The notes beneath the pieces are model-generated. The model did no database searches. It had not been told where the DNA came from and saw only the letters and a list, made by a program, of their open reading frames with translations. A stretch of DNA of 64,000 bases from CAWATG01 sp963785035 (GTDB lineage Bacteria; Actinomycetota; Acidimicrobiia; IMCC26256; CAWATG01), in assembly GCA_963785035.1 (NCBI GenBank), contig CAWATG010000004.1, forward strand, positions 1 through 64,000, read 5' to 3'. The translations under genes and the position numbers were made by a program. How positions within the stretch are numbered: position 1 is the stretch's first letter; the number at the start of each line of letters is the position of its first letter. Positions 44,249-53,530 of this stretch are shown piece by piece.

Positions 44249-44839
44249 ATGTCCGAATCGACAATGTCCGAATCGACACGGGGTCGTCTTCTGGTGGCCT
44301 CGCCGGTCATGGAGGACCCGAACTTTCACCGGACAGTCGTGCTCATGTTGGACCATTCCGACGAAGGCGCATTCGGGCTCGTGCTCAACCGTCCGACGTT
44401 CATCGAGGCCATCGACGCCATACCAAGCTGGGGTCCCTTCGTGGCAGATCCGGCGCTTGTCTTCAACGGCGGCCCCGTGAATCCCGCTGGTGCGATCGGT
44501 CTCGGCCGTGCGGCAGCGACGGATTCGGCCCGAGAAGGTTCCGACGCTCCCGACGGTTGGCTGCCGATTCTCGACGGCTATGGCACGATCGACCTTGCCA
44601 AGGAGCCCGAAGAGCTGGGAGTGGTGCTCGAGAGGCTACGGGTGTTTGTCGGTTATGCGGGCTGGGCGGGTGGTCAGCTCGAATCCGAGATCGCCCAAGC
44701 TGGATGGATGGTGCTGGACGCCGAACCTGATGACGCCTTTTCGGACGAGCCGAGTCAGCTGTGGCGAACGGTCCTGAAACGCCAGCGGGGCAGAACGAGT
44801 TGGCTGGCGAACTTCCCGATCGAACCGTCTCTCAACTAG
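44249..44839 (+). CDS. YqgE/AlgH family protein
   Basis: 196 residues. RGRLLVASPVMEDPNFHRTV, then VLMLDHSDEGAFGLVLNRPT, PALVFNGGPVNPAGAIGL and RVFVGYAGWAGGQLESEIAQ, then GWMVLDAEPDD: all UPF0301/YqgE blocks. Cytosolic, biochemical function unknown. The start region carries a 15-bp tandem duplication (ATGTCCGAATCGACA twice, 44249-44278), giving MSESTMSEST and two equally good ATG starts at 44249 and 44264. Divergent from tmRNA. Confidence 0.9.
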   Translation: MSESTMSESTRGRLLVASPVMEDPNFHRTVVLMLDHSDEGAFGLVLNRPTFIEAIDAIPSWGPFVADPALVFNGGPVNPAGAIGLGRAAATDSAREGSDAPDGWLPILDGYGTIDLAKEPEELGVVLERLRVFVGYAGWAGGQLESEIAQAGWMVLDAEPDDAFSDEPSQLWRTVLKRQRGRTSWLANFPIEPSLN

Positions 44840-44878
44840 ACGGCCCGCGACCAATGAGTCAGGTGCGTTGGCGTGCCT

Positions 44879-45328
44879 TCAACGCGCGATCGATTTCTCG
44901 CGCGCGTCGCGGGTCGCGAGGGTCTGGCGTTTGTCATACGCGCGCTTGCCGCGTGCGAGGGCCAGTTCGACCTTGGCGCGACCGTCGGTGAAGTAGACCC
45001 GCAGCGGCACGAGTGTCACACCCTTTTCCTTCGTCGCCCGTTCGATCTCGGTGATCTGTTTACGGTGGAGGAGCAGTTTGCGTTTGCGCACGGGTTCGAG
45101 CTCGCCGCGGGAGAATTCATACGGCGAGATGTGCATGCCGTGGAGGAAGATCTCGCCTTCCTCGACGCGTGCATAGGCGTCCTGCAGGTTGGCGCGGCCT
45201 CCCCGTATGGATTTCACCTCGGCGCCGGCCAGCATGATTCCGCACTCCCACGTCTCGAGAATGAGGTAGTCGTGGCGGGCTTTTCGGTTCGTGATGACGA
45301 CACGGTCGCCACGGCCATTCTCAGACAT
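44879..45328 (-). CDS. smpB: SsrA-binding protein
   Basis: 149 residues from ATG 45328. VVITNRKARHDYLILETWEC, then GIMLAGAEVKSIRGGRANLQ, EIFLHGMHISPYEF, LLLHRKQITEIERATKEKGV and TLVPLRVYFTDGRAKVELAL followed by ARGKRAYDKRQTLATRDAR form the full SmpB OB-fold and start of the C-terminal tail. The tail ends early as EKSIAR. One frame over it reads REIDRALKARQRT to about 44862, the expected SmpB ending, so a one-base indel near 44900 is likely. It binds tmRNA, which is encoded nearby. Confidence 0.92.
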   Translation of the reverse strand: MSENGRGDRVVITNRKARHDYLILETWECGIMLAGAEVKSIRGGRANLQDAYARVEEGEIFLHGMHISPYEFSRGELEPVRKRKLLLHRKQITEIERATKEKGVTLVPLRVYFTDGRAKVELALARGKRAYDKRQTLATRDAREKSIAR

Positions 45329-45370
45329 GTTCCCCGAATGTACCTGGGTCGACTCGGATAACCTGCCGGC

Positions 45371-47692
45371 ATGGCTGTATCTGGATCAATTCTGGGGAAC
45401 TCGGTCCGTCGCGTCGAGGACCCACGGATCTTGCTCGGTCTCGCCGAATACGTTGACGATATCGAGGTTGAGGGCGTCCTACACCTTGTGTTTGTGCGAT
45501 CGACCGTCGCTCATGCACGGATCGACTCGATCGACACCAGCGAGGCGAAAGCCATGCCCGGAGTCGTCGACGTGGTGACCGCCGAAGACCTTGGCCAAGG
45601 TCCCTTTCAGGCGTTCATGATGATCCCCGAGACGATGTCACGCCCACCCCTCGCAGCAGACACGGTCCGATTCGTCGGTGACTGTGTTGTGGCGGTGGTG
45701 GCCGAGACCGCGCGCAAGCAGTCGATGCGGCCGAGATGGTGATCGTGGAATACGACCCCCTTCCGGTCGTCATCGATCCCGAAGCCGCCCTGGCCGACGG
45801 CGCAACGCTGCTGTTCCCGGATGCGGGGACGAACGTGGCGGTGAGTGTCGACTTCGGTGAGGATCCCACGGTCCTCGACGGCGCCGAGGTGGTGGTCTCG
45901 GGCCGTTTCGTGAACCAGCGTGTGGCGCCTGTCCCGATGGAGGGCAACGGCATCTGCGTGGTGCCCGATGACGAGACCGGTGGACTCACCGTCTGGCTTT
46001 CGACACAGGGACCGTTCGCGTCGCGTGATCCGATCGCAACAGCGTGCGGGCTCACACCCGAGCAGGTCCGCGTGATCGCTCCAACCGTTGGCGGTGGTTT
46101 CGGCGCCAAGATGCCGTGTTATACAGAGTTCGTCGTCGCAGCAGTGCTGGCACACCGTTTGCGTCGCCCACTGAAATGGGTCGAGACCCGTTCGGAGAAC
46201 CTCGTCGCGATGCTGCATGGTCGCGGACAGGTCCAGCATGTCGAACTCGGTCTCGAACGTGACGGCACGATCGTCGGATTGCGCGCCAAGGTGATCGCCG
46301 ACGGCGGCGCGTATCCGGGTGTCGGCTCCTTCCTTCCCTTCCTGACGCGCCAGATGGCCCAGGGGCCCTATGTCATCCCGAAGATTCAGTGCACCTGTTT
46401 CACCGCGGTCACGAACACATCGCCAATCGGGGCGTTTCGCGGTGCGGGACGGCCGGAGGCGACGGCGATGCTCGAGCGCATCATCGATATGGCGGCCGAC
46501 GAACTGGGCATCGATCCGGTTGAGATCCGTCGCAAGAACTTCATCGCGTCGGACAGCGTTTCCGTACACGACCGTAACCGGCGCCGAATACGACGTCGGC
46601 GACTACGTCAAAGCGCTCGATGAAGCGGTCCGCATTGCAGGTTACGACGAGCTCCGTGCCGAACAGCAGGCCCGGCGCGATCGTGGCGACGTGGTCCAAC
46701 TCGGCATCGGGGTCTCGGCCTATGTCGAAGTCACCGCAGCGGGACTCTCCAAGGAGTTCGCGTCCGTCGAGATCAACGACGACGGCACCGTGTGTGTCGT
46801 GGTGGGAACATCCGCGCATGGCCAGGGACACGAGACGAGCTTCGCGATGATCGTGGCCGATCTGCTCGGTGTGCCGATGGAGGCGGTCACGTTGGTGCAG
46901 TCCGACACGGCGCTGGTCGCGCACGGAAGCGGAACAGGTGGGTCGCGTTCACTGCAGATCGGTGGCAGCGCGATCCTCAAAGCCGGTGAGGTTGTGCTCG
47001 ATCAGGCGAAAGAACTCGCGGCGCATCTTCTCGAGGCCGACGTCGAGGACATCGTTGTCCACGCCGAGGCGCGCCCGGGTGGAGGGCTCGGCGTCTCGGG
47101 CGTGCCGGCGCGGGCGTTGAGTTGGTCGGAGCTCGCTCGCGCCGCGCGTGACGAGTCGAGGCGTCCTGCGGGGATGCAGGCGGCGTTGTCCCATGCGCTC
47201 GATTTCGACCAGGGCGCGGGGAGCTATCCGTTCGGTGCGCACATCGCTGTGGTCGAGGTGGACACCGAGACCGGGCGCACCCAACTGATGCGCCACATTG
47301 CCGTCGATGACTGTGGACGAATTCTGAACCCGATGCTCGTGACCGGTCAGCAGCACGGTGGCATCGCACAAGGTGTGTCACAGGTGTTGTGGGAGGGGGT
47401 CGTCTACGACGAAGACGGCAATCCGCTCACCAGCAATCTGATGGACTATCCGATGCCAAGCGCGGCCGAGTTCCCGAGTTTCGAGACCGCGAACACTGTG
47501 ACCGAGACGCACCTCAACCCTCTCGGCGCCAAAGGTATCGGCGAGTCCGGCACCATCGGCTCAATGCCGGCAGTGCACAACGCCGTGATCGACGCGCTCT
47601 CGCATCTCGGAATCCGTCACCTCGACATGCCGCTCAGCGCCGAGAAGGTCTGGCGCGCCATCGATGCCCAGCGCGCCGGTAGCGCTCGGTGA
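45371..47692 (+). CDS. Xanthine dehydrogenase/CO dehydrogenase-like molybdopterin subunit, two probable indels
   Basis: Large molybdenum-hydroxylase subunit of about 773 residues. N-terminus (ATG 45371): LGNSVRRVEDPRILLGLAEY. A one-base loss at about 45721 (after ETARKQ) and a gain at about 46554 (after NFIASD) break it; the joined frame has RVIAPTVGGGFGAKMPCYTE, SPIGAFRGAGRPEATAMLER, VGTSAHGQGHETSFAM, then GTGGSRSLQIGG and GAKGIGESGTIGSMPAVHNA with the catalytic Glu. The active-site loop GAFRGAGR matches form II/other members, not the AYxCSFR of true CO dehydrogenase. No FAD or FeS subunit genes are adjacent. The substrate is unassigned. Confidence 0.82.
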
Positions 47693-48162
47693 CGCTCGCG
47701 GACCCCACCGCGTCGCCGTTCGCCTCTCCGACCTTGCGGCTCAGCCGCGCGCAATACGGAGCGGTCGTTGCGCACTGCTTCGACGGCCTGCCCGACGAGG
47801 CGTGTGGTCTGCTCTCGGGTCCTCTCGAAGGGCTCGAACCAACTGGCGTCGTCAACGGGGTCTTTCCATGTCGTAACGCTGACGCCTCTGCGAGAACCTA
47901 TACCGTCGACTCGCGGGACCTCATCCAGGCGATGCGAGCCGCCGAAGGGGCCGGCGACGAGCTCATCGGTGTCTGGCACTCCCATACCCACACCGATGCA
48001 TACCCGTCCGAAACCGATGTCCGTACGGCGATGGAGCCCGGCTGGATCTATGTCCTGGTCAGCCTCAAGGACGGGGATCCGGTGCTGCGGGCGTATCGAA
48101 TCCGTGATGGCGAGATTGCCGAGGTGGCCGTGGACCTCGAGGAGGGGCCCACGTCGAGCTAG
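47689..48162 (+). CDS. mec: JAMM/MPN metalloprotease, Mec+-like
   Basis: 157 residues from GTG 47689, overlapping the previous stop (GTGA). JAMM signature: Glu in LPDEACGLLSGP, then ELIGVWHSHTHTDAYPSETD (HxHx7S..D zinc site). In Mycobacterium, Mec+ removes the residue attached to the C-terminus of CysO-cysteine, releasing cysteine. Here cysO and cysM follow in the same order as in M. tuberculosis Rv1334-Rv1336, so the role in cysteine synthesis is well supported. Confidence 0.88.
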   Translation: MTLADPTASPFASPTLRLSRAQYGAVVAHCFDGLPDEACGLLSGPLEGLEPTGVVNGVFPCRNADASARTYTVDSRDLIQAMRAAEGAGDELIGVWHSHTHTDAYPSETDVRTAMEPGWIYVLVSLKDGDPVLRAYRIRDGEIAEVAVDLEEGPTSS

Positions 48163-48223
48163 CGTCGAGGCATCCGGTGCTCGACTTGTAAGCTGGCACG
48201 GTCCCGAACAAAGGTCCTCGCCT

Positions 48224-48499
48224 GTGTCTGTCCAAGTTCGACTTCCAGCACTGTTGCGTTCCCACGTGGGTGGGGTCGCGGTCGTTGATGCCCAAGGTAC
48301 GACGGTCGGCGAGGTATTCGCCGATCTTGTGGCGCAATACCCAGGTCTAGCAGGACAGCTCATCGATTCGGCAGGCGCCCTGCACAAGTTCGTCAACGTG
48401 TACGTCGATGACGAGGACATCCGGTACCTCGAGCAACTCGACACGAAGATTGCCGACGGTGCCATGGTCTCGGTTCTTCCCGCCGTCGCCGGCGGCTGA
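48224..48499 (+). CDS. cysO: Sulfur-carrier protein CysO-like (MoaD/ThiS fold)
   Basis: 91 residues from GTG 48224. Ubiquitin-like fold: VQVRLPALLRSHVGGVAVVD, TTVGEVFADLVAQYPGLAGQ, HKFVNVYVDDEDIRYLEQL, and the C-terminal VLPAVAGG di-glycine that becomes a thiocarboxylate. It supplies sulfur to O-phosphoserine in CysM. It is flanked by mec upstream and cysM 14 bases downstream, the conserved operon. Confidence 0.9.
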   Translation: MSVQVRLPALLRSHVGGVAVVDAQGTTVGEVFADLVAQYPGLAGQLIDSAGALHKFVNVYVDDEDIRYLEQLDTKIADGAMVSVLPAVAGG

Positions 48500-48513
48500 G
48501 CCCCGCGCAGGCT

Positions 48514-49452
48514 ATGGCGCGCTATGCGAGCGTTCTCGACCTGATCGGTGACACCCCGCTGGTTTCGGTGAGCGCCCTCTCTCCGAACCCCGATGTCGCG
48601 ATCTTCGCCAAGCTCGAAGGTCACAATCCGGGCGGCTCGTCGAAGGACCGCATCGCGTTGAAGATGGTCGAGATGGCCGAGGCCGCGGGAACGCTCACAC
48701 GTGGCGCCACGATCCTCGAGCCGTCATCGGGCAACACCGGTATCGGTCTTGCGCTCGTCGCTCGCCTGCGTGGATATCGGCTTCGAGTCGTCATGCCGGA
48801 GAATGTGTCGATCGAGCGCCGTCAACTTCTGGCCATCTTCGGCGCCGAGGTCATCGAATCGCCGGCTTCGGAAGGTAGCAACGGCGCCATCCGCGTCGCC
48901 GGCGAGCTTGCCGGCGCCGACCCGACGCTGGTGACACTGTTCCAATACGGCAACCCGGCGAATCCGCTCGCGCATTATGAGGGCACTGGTCCCGAGATTT
49001 GGCGGGACTGCCCGGAGGTCGACGCTTTTGTTGCCGGCCTCGGCACGAGTGGCACGCTCATGGGTGTCGGCAGGTACCTCAAGGAGCGCAAGCCGTCGGT
49101 GCAGGTGATCGCCGTCGAACCGCCGGCAGGCGAGCTTGTGTCGGGACTCCGGTCCCTCGACGACGGATTCGTTCCCCCGATCTTCGACGGGGCGATTCTG
49201 GACCGCAAGCTGATCGTGCGACCGCGTGAGTCCATCATCTGGGTTCGGCGTCTGCTCGATGAGTGTGGCGTCTTCGCTGGCATCTCGTCTGGCGCTGCGA
49301 TTGCCGGCGCAGTGAAGGCCGCCGAAAAGATGGAATCCGGCACCGTCGTCACGTTGTTGCCCGACGCCGGGTGGAAATACCTGTCCTCGGGCGCATGGAC
49401 CGACGATCTCGACGTGGTGGAAGCGCGAGCCAAGCAGATCAACTACTGGTGA
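48514..49452 (+). CDS. cysM: CysO-dependent cysteine synthase (O-phosphoserine sulfhydrylase)
   Basis: 312 residues. PLP enzyme of the cysteine synthase fold: KLEGHNPGGSSKDRIALKMV (Schiff-base Lys), EPSSGNTGIGLALVARLRGY (substrate loop), VAGLGTSGTLMGVGRYLKER (phosphate loop) and FAGISSGAAI. The C-terminus ends AKQINYW, like the flexible tail of mycobacterial CysM. It makes CysO-cysteine from O-phosphoserine and CysO thiocarboxylate in the cytosol. Confidence 0.9.
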   Translation: MARYASVLDLIGDTPLVSVSALSPNPDVAIFAKLEGHNPGGSSKDRIALKMVEMAEAAGTLTRGATILEPSSGNTGIGLALVARLRGYRLRVVMPENVSIERRQLLAIFGAEVIESPASEGSNGAIRVAGELAGADPTLVTLFQYGNPANPLAHYEGTGPEIWRDCPEVDAFVAGLGTSGTLMGVGRYLKERKPSVQVIAVEPPAGELVSGLRSLDDGFVPPIFDGAILDRKLIVRPRESIIWVRRLLDECGVFAGISSGAAIAGAVKAAEKMESGTVVTLLPDAGWKYLSSGAWTDDLDVVEARAKQINYW

Positions 49453-49485
49453 TCGACCGCGCCGAGATCATTCGCGGCAGACGCC

Positions 49486-50448
49486 GTGGCGCGTGCCGTC
49501 GAGGTTCTTCGCGATGGTGGACTTGTCGGTTTTCCGACCGAGACCGTCTACGGCCTTGGCGCGGACGCGGGCAACCGGCAAGCGATCGAGCGGCTGTTTG
49601 CCGTCAAGGGTCGTCCGGTTGATCACCCGGTGATCGTGCATCTCGCCTCGGCGGATCAGATCGACGACTGGGCGGGCGAGATCACCGCCTCGGCCCGTCT
49701 GCTGGCGCAGTGTTGGCCGGCGCCTCTCACGATCGTGGTTCGTCGAGCCGCGCACGTTCTCGACGAGGTCACCGGAGGTCTCGAGACGGTCGGGCTGCGC
49801 GTGCCTGCCCAACCTGTGGCGCTCGAGCTGTTGCGTGCATTTGGCGGTGGTATTGCCGCACCGTCGGCAAACCGTTTCGGGCGGGTGAGCCCGACGACGG
49901 CCGATGCGGTCGTCGCGGACCTCGGTGAGGATGTCGACTTCGTCCTTGACGGCGGTCCGTGTGCATACGGGGTTGAATCCACCATCGTCGACTGCACCGG
50001 TGATGGACTCGAAGACGTGGTGTTGCTCCGGCCGGGTGGTGTCGTCGCAGAGACAATCGAGGGGCTGCTCGGGCATCCGGTACGAGCACGCCGTGAAGGC
50101 GACACCCGCGCACCAGGGACGCTGGCGTCGCACTACGCGCCGCGCGCCGTGGTCGAACTCGTCACCGAAGCCGTGATCTCTGAGCGCGTGCGCGAGCTGG
50201 CAGCTCAGGCGAGGCGTGTCGGCCTCCTCGCGATGCACCCACCACCGGAGGTCAACGAGTTCGACATCGTTGTTCTGAGTGCCCCGTCCGACGTCGATGA
50301 CTTCGCGCGCGTGCTGTATGCCCGCCTGCGCGAAGCGGACCAACATGGCCTTGACACCTTGCTCGTCGTGCCGCCACCGCCGATTGGGATCGGTGTCGCC
50401 GTCCTCGATCGACTCGGTCGAGCAGCAACGCAGGTGCGCCTCCATTGA
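49486..50448 (+). CDS. L-threonylcarbamoyladenylate synthase, Sua5 type
   Basis: 320 residues. YrdC domain: AVEVLRDGGLVGFPTETVYG, then AVKGRPVDHPVIVHLASADQ, APSANRFGRVSPTTADAVVA and GGPCAYGVESTIVDCTGDGL, plus the Sua5 C-terminal domain (GTLASHYAPRAVVELV). Makes threonylcarbamoyl-AMP for t6A37 tRNA modification, an essential step. GTG 49486 is given, but the natural start is probably GTG 49449 overlapping the cysM stop, with a one-base shift in GCGGCAGAC at about 49475 between them (VIDRAEIIR, then AADAVARAVEVL). Confidence 0.88.
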   Translation: MARAVEVLRDGGLVGFPTETVYGLGADAGNRQAIERLFAVKGRPVDHPVIVHLASADQIDDWAGEITASARLLAQCWPAPLTIVVRRAAHVLDEVTGGLETVGLRVPAQPVALELLRAFGGGIAAPSANRFGRVSPTTADAVVADLGEDVDFVLDGGPCAYGVESTIVDCTGDGLEDVVLLRPGGVVAETIEGLLGHPVRARREGDTRAPGTLASHYAPRAVVELVTEAVISERVRELAAQARRVGLLAMHPPPEVNEFDIVVLSAPSDVDDFARVLYARLREADQHGLDTLLVVPPPPIGIGVAVLDRLGRAATQVRLH

Positions 50449-50450
50449 GC

Positions 50451-51269
50451 ATGTCGACACGCAGAGGCGGCATCGGTGTCTTCGACTCGGGCCTGGGTGG
50501 TCTCACCGTGTTGCGCGCTTTGATCGACCTGCTTCCTGCAGAGCCGTTCGTGTACTTCGGCGATACCGGACGCTTCCCGTACGGACCGAAGCCTGCCGAT
50601 GAGGTGCTCAAGCACAGTCTCGACATTGCGGACGTGCTGGTCGAGCGGGATGTACGCATGATCGTGGTTGCCTGCAATAGCGCAACGGCGGTCGCTATCG
50701 AGGCGCTGCGCGATCGTCATACGATCCCGATCATCGGCGTGATCGAGCCAGGGTTGCGTTCTGCGGCGAAGGCGACGAGGAATGGGCGCGTCGGGGTGAT
50801 TGGCACCGTGGGCACGATCGCATCAGGCTGCTATCAGTCCATGGCTGCGACGATCACACCCGAGATCGAGCTCACGTGTGCGGCCTGTCCGGGTTTCGTC
50901 GAGTTCGTCGAAGCGGGCGAAGTCGATTCGGACCAGGTGCGGGTGCTTGCAGAGCGCCTGCTGGCGCCGATCCGTGCAGCCCAGGTCGACACGCTCATTC
51001 TCGGCTGTACGCACTACCCGTTGTTGGCGCGCACCATCGGTACCGTGATGGGGCCGGAGGTCGTCCTGGTTTCGAGTGCTGATGAGACAGCGTTTATGGT
51101 TCGAGCATTGCTCGATGAGGCCGGGGAACTGCACCGATCCGACCTCGGCGCGATGAGCGCACCGGATCACGCGTTCTACACAAGTGGCGAACCCGCAGTA
51201 TTCCGCACACTCGGGGCAAGATTTCTCGGTCCCGAAGTCCGACAAGTTGAGGTGTGGCGATGGACCTGA
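50451..51269 (+). CDS. murI: Glutamate racemase
   Basis: 272 residues from ATG 50451 (TTG 50445 also possible). GGIGVFDSGLGGLTVLRALI, VYFGDTGRFPYGPKPADEVL, catalytic Cys in MIVVACNSATAVAIEAL and the second in LILGCTHYPLLARTIG. Supplies D-glutamate for peptidoglycan; cytosolic, essential. It sits between sua5 and the metallo-hydrolase in the conserved actinobacterial block. Confidence 0.92.
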   Translation: MSTRRGGIGVFDSGLGGLTVLRALIDLLPAEPFVYFGDTGRFPYGPKPADEVLKHSLDIADVLVERDVRMIVVACNSATAVAIEALRDRHTIPIIGVIEPGLRSAAKATRNGRVGVIGTVGTIASGCYQSMAATITPEIELTCAACPGFVEFVEAGEVDSDQVRVLAERLLAPIRAAQVDTLILGCTHYPLLARTIGTVMGPEVVLVSSADETAFMVRALLDEAGELHRSDLGAMSAPDHAFYTSGEPAVFRTLGARFLGPEVRQVEVWRWT

Positions 51270-51989
51270 CCGTGCTTGGATGCTCGGGATCCTTTGGTTC
51301 ACCTGCCGGTGGTGCCTGTAGCGGGTATCTGCTGCGATCGGGACAGACCGCGATCTGGATGGATTGCGGAAATGGAACATTCGCGAACCTGCAGCACCAC
51401 ATCCCGGTGGAGGACGTCGACGCCATCGTGATTTCCCACCTGCACCCGGACCATTGCGTGGATCTCTACGGTGCGCATGTCCTGCTTCACTACGGCCTCG
51501 AAAAGACGAACGTGCCCGTCTACGGGCCGGCGGGGCACGAGGCGAGGCTCGGTGCACTGGTCGAGGACTGGGGTCGAAACGTTCGCGTGGTACGAGATCG
51601 GTGACGGCGACAGCGCGACGGTGGGGGACATCGATCTGCGCTTTTCACGTACAGACCATCCGCCTCCGACCTTTGCGGTCGAAGCGCGAGGTGATGGGAA
51701 GCGCTTCGTCTATACGGCTGACACCGGACCGAAGTGGTCGGTCGATGCGTTCGAGGTCGGTGCCGATCTGGTGCTTTCCGAGGCGACCTACGCACACGCC
51801 AACAAACCGGCTCCGTTGCACCTGTCGGCCCATGAAGCGGGCGCGGCGGCGCGTGCCGCACGGGCGCGCCGGCTCATGATCACGCATCTCTGGCCGCGGT
51901 TGGATCCTCAGGCGATGGCGGAGGAGGCCGCGGAATCTTTTGGGGCGGCCGTTACGCTTGCTGCGCCGCATCAACGTATCCACATCTGA
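51260..51989 (+). CDS. MBL-fold metallo-hydrolase (Rv1339-like), one probable indel
   Basis: ATG 51260 overlaps murI by ten bases. MDLTVLGCSGSFGSPAGGAC, then AIVISHLHPDHCVDLYGAHV with the HxHxDH zinc motif. After LVEDWGRN at about 51583 the frame shifts by one base; it continues FAWYEIGDGDSATVGDIDLR, VYTADTGPKWSVDAF, then LSEATYAHANKPAPLHLSAH and LMITHLWPRLDP to 51989. Joined length is about 242 residues. In mycobacteria the orthologous position (Rv1339) encodes an atypical cAMP phosphodiesterase; synteny makes that the best guess. Confidence 0.85.
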
Positions 51990-52052
51990 CGTATCCACAT
52001 CTGACGGATCCGTATCGACTCTCCAGCCGGCGTCATCCAATCGAAGGAACCG

Positions 52053-52796
52053 ATGGGAATCCGAATTGATGGGCGCGAGCCCGATGAATTGCGCTCGATA
52101 GCGTTCACCCGCGACTTCACCGAGTTCGCGACCGGTTCGGTACTGGTCGAGATGGGACGGACACGCGTGTTGTGCACCGCGTCCGTCGAGGAGCGGGTAC
52201 CGCCGTGGCTGCGCGGCAAGGGCAAGGGTTGGGTCACCGCGGAGTACTCCATGCTTCCGGGATCGACTCCCGAGCGTGTTGCGCGTGAGGCGGCGAAAGG
52301 CAAGCAGTCCGGCCGGACCCAGGAGATCCAACGCCTGATCGGTCGGTCATTGCGTGCGGTGACCGACCTCACCTGCCTTGGTGAAACACAGATCACCGTG
52401 GACTGTGATGTGCTGCAGGCAGACGGAGGGACGCGCACGGCCTCAATTTGCGGCGGGTATCTGGCCTTGCACGACGCGTGTTCGCGACTGGTCGCAAGTG
52501 GTCGTATCGGGGCGTTTCCCATGAGCGCTGCGTGTGCTGCAATCTCGGTGGGCATCGTGGACGCGCTGAGCTATCTCGATCTCGACTACTCCGAGGACGT
52601 GCGTGCCGAGGTCGACATGAACGTTGTGATGACTGATGCCGGGCGCCTCATCGAAGTGCAGGGCACAGCTGAAGGGATGCCGTTCACGCGATCGGAACTC
52701 GATTCCATGATCACATCAGCTGAGGCGGGGATCGACCAGATCTTTGCTCTGCAGCGTGAACTGCTCGCTGTTCCGCCGCCACCGCGCAGGACATGA
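52053..52796 (+). CDS. rph: Ribonuclease PH
   Basis: 247 residues. RIDGREPDELRSIAFTRDFT, GSVLVEMGRTRVLCTASVEE, AEYSMLPGSTPERVAREAAK, then SGRTQEIQRLIGRSLRAVTD, QITVDCDVLQADGGTRTASI and EVDMNVVMTDAGRLIEVQGT: a complete RNase PH. A phosphorolytic 3'-to-5' exonuclease trimming tRNA ends. It overlaps rdgB by ATGA, a conserved actinobacterial arrangement. Confidence 0.95.
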   Translation: MGIRIDGREPDELRSIAFTRDFTEFATGSVLVEMGRTRVLCTASVEERVPPWLRGKGKGWVTAEYSMLPGSTPERVAREAAKGKQSGRTQEIQRLIGRSLRAVTDLTCLGETQITVDCDVLQADGGTRTASICGGYLALHDACSRLVASGRIGAFPMSAACAAISVGIVDALSYLDLDYSEDVRAEVDMNVVMTDAGRLIEVQGTAEGMPFTRSELDSMITSAEAGIDQIFALQRELLAVPPPPRRT

Positions 52797-53470
52797 CGCT
52801 GCCTGCACCTGGTGAGTTCGTTCTTGCTACCGGGAATGAATCCAAAGCACGCGAAATCACCGAAGTGCTCACCGTTGCGCTCAACGAGCAGCTGGTCGCG
52901 CGACCGATTTGCGTTGATGGCGCGCTCGTGGGCTTTCTCATGCACGGTGCCGGCGAAGATCGCGAGATGCCGAAACTCGCCGCCGCGCCCGACGTCACCG
53001 AGACAGGCGAGACGCTGGTCGAGAACGCGCGTATCAAGGCAACAGCTCTCGCGGCGGCGACGGGTTTGCCGACAATCGCTGACGACACAGGGCTTTCGGT
53101 CGATGCGCTCGACGGCGCGCCCGGCGTGCGCTCGGCACGGTACGCAGGCGAGTCGGCAACTGCGCACGAGAACACCGCCCGGTTGCTCGCCGTATTGGGT
53201 GATCTGCCTCTGGCGGCGCGCAGCGCGCGTTTCGAGACGGTGATCATGACGCGCTGGCCCGACGGACACGAGGCGATTGTTTCCGGTCAGGTACCTGGTT
53301 GGATCGCGTTCGAGCCTCGCGGTGACGGGGGTTTCGGGTACGACCCGGTCTTCGTTCCGGAGGAGGGTGACGGGCGAACCTTCGGGCAGATGACCCCAAG
53401 CGAAAAGCATGCGTTGTCGCATAGAGGCCGGGCCGTTCGGGCACTCGCGGGCGCGTTGCGCGACGCTTGA
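52793..53470 (+). CDS. rdgB: XTP/dITP pyrophosphatase, with unusual insertion
   Basis: 225 residues from ATG 52793. LATGNESKAREITEVL is the nucleotide-binding start. VTETGETLVENARIKATALA, IADDTGLSVDALDGAPGVRS, GGFGYDPVFVPEEGDGRTFG and SEKHALSHRGRAVRAL complete the fold. It removes non-canonical purine triphosphates. Between residues ~26 and ~64 there is an extra stretch (NEQLVARPICVDGALVGFLM, then HGAGEDREMP) about 20-30 residues longer than usual, clean in frame. Coupled to rph. Confidence 0.9.
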   Translation: MTLPAPGEFVLATGNESKAREITEVLTVALNEQLVARPICVDGALVGFLMHGAGEDREMPKLAAAPDVTETGETLVENARIKATALAAATGLPTIADDTGLSVDALDGAPGVRSARYAGESATAHENTARLLAVLGDLPLAARSARFETVIMTRWPDGHEAIVSGQVPGWIAFEPRGDGGFGYDPVFVPEEGDGRTFGQMTPSEKHALSHRGRAVRALAGALRDA

Positions 53471-53530
53471 TCCGTTGGGAGTTGGACCGCTCGGGAAACG
53501 TGGGAGTTCGACCATGGTGGCTCAGATCTG

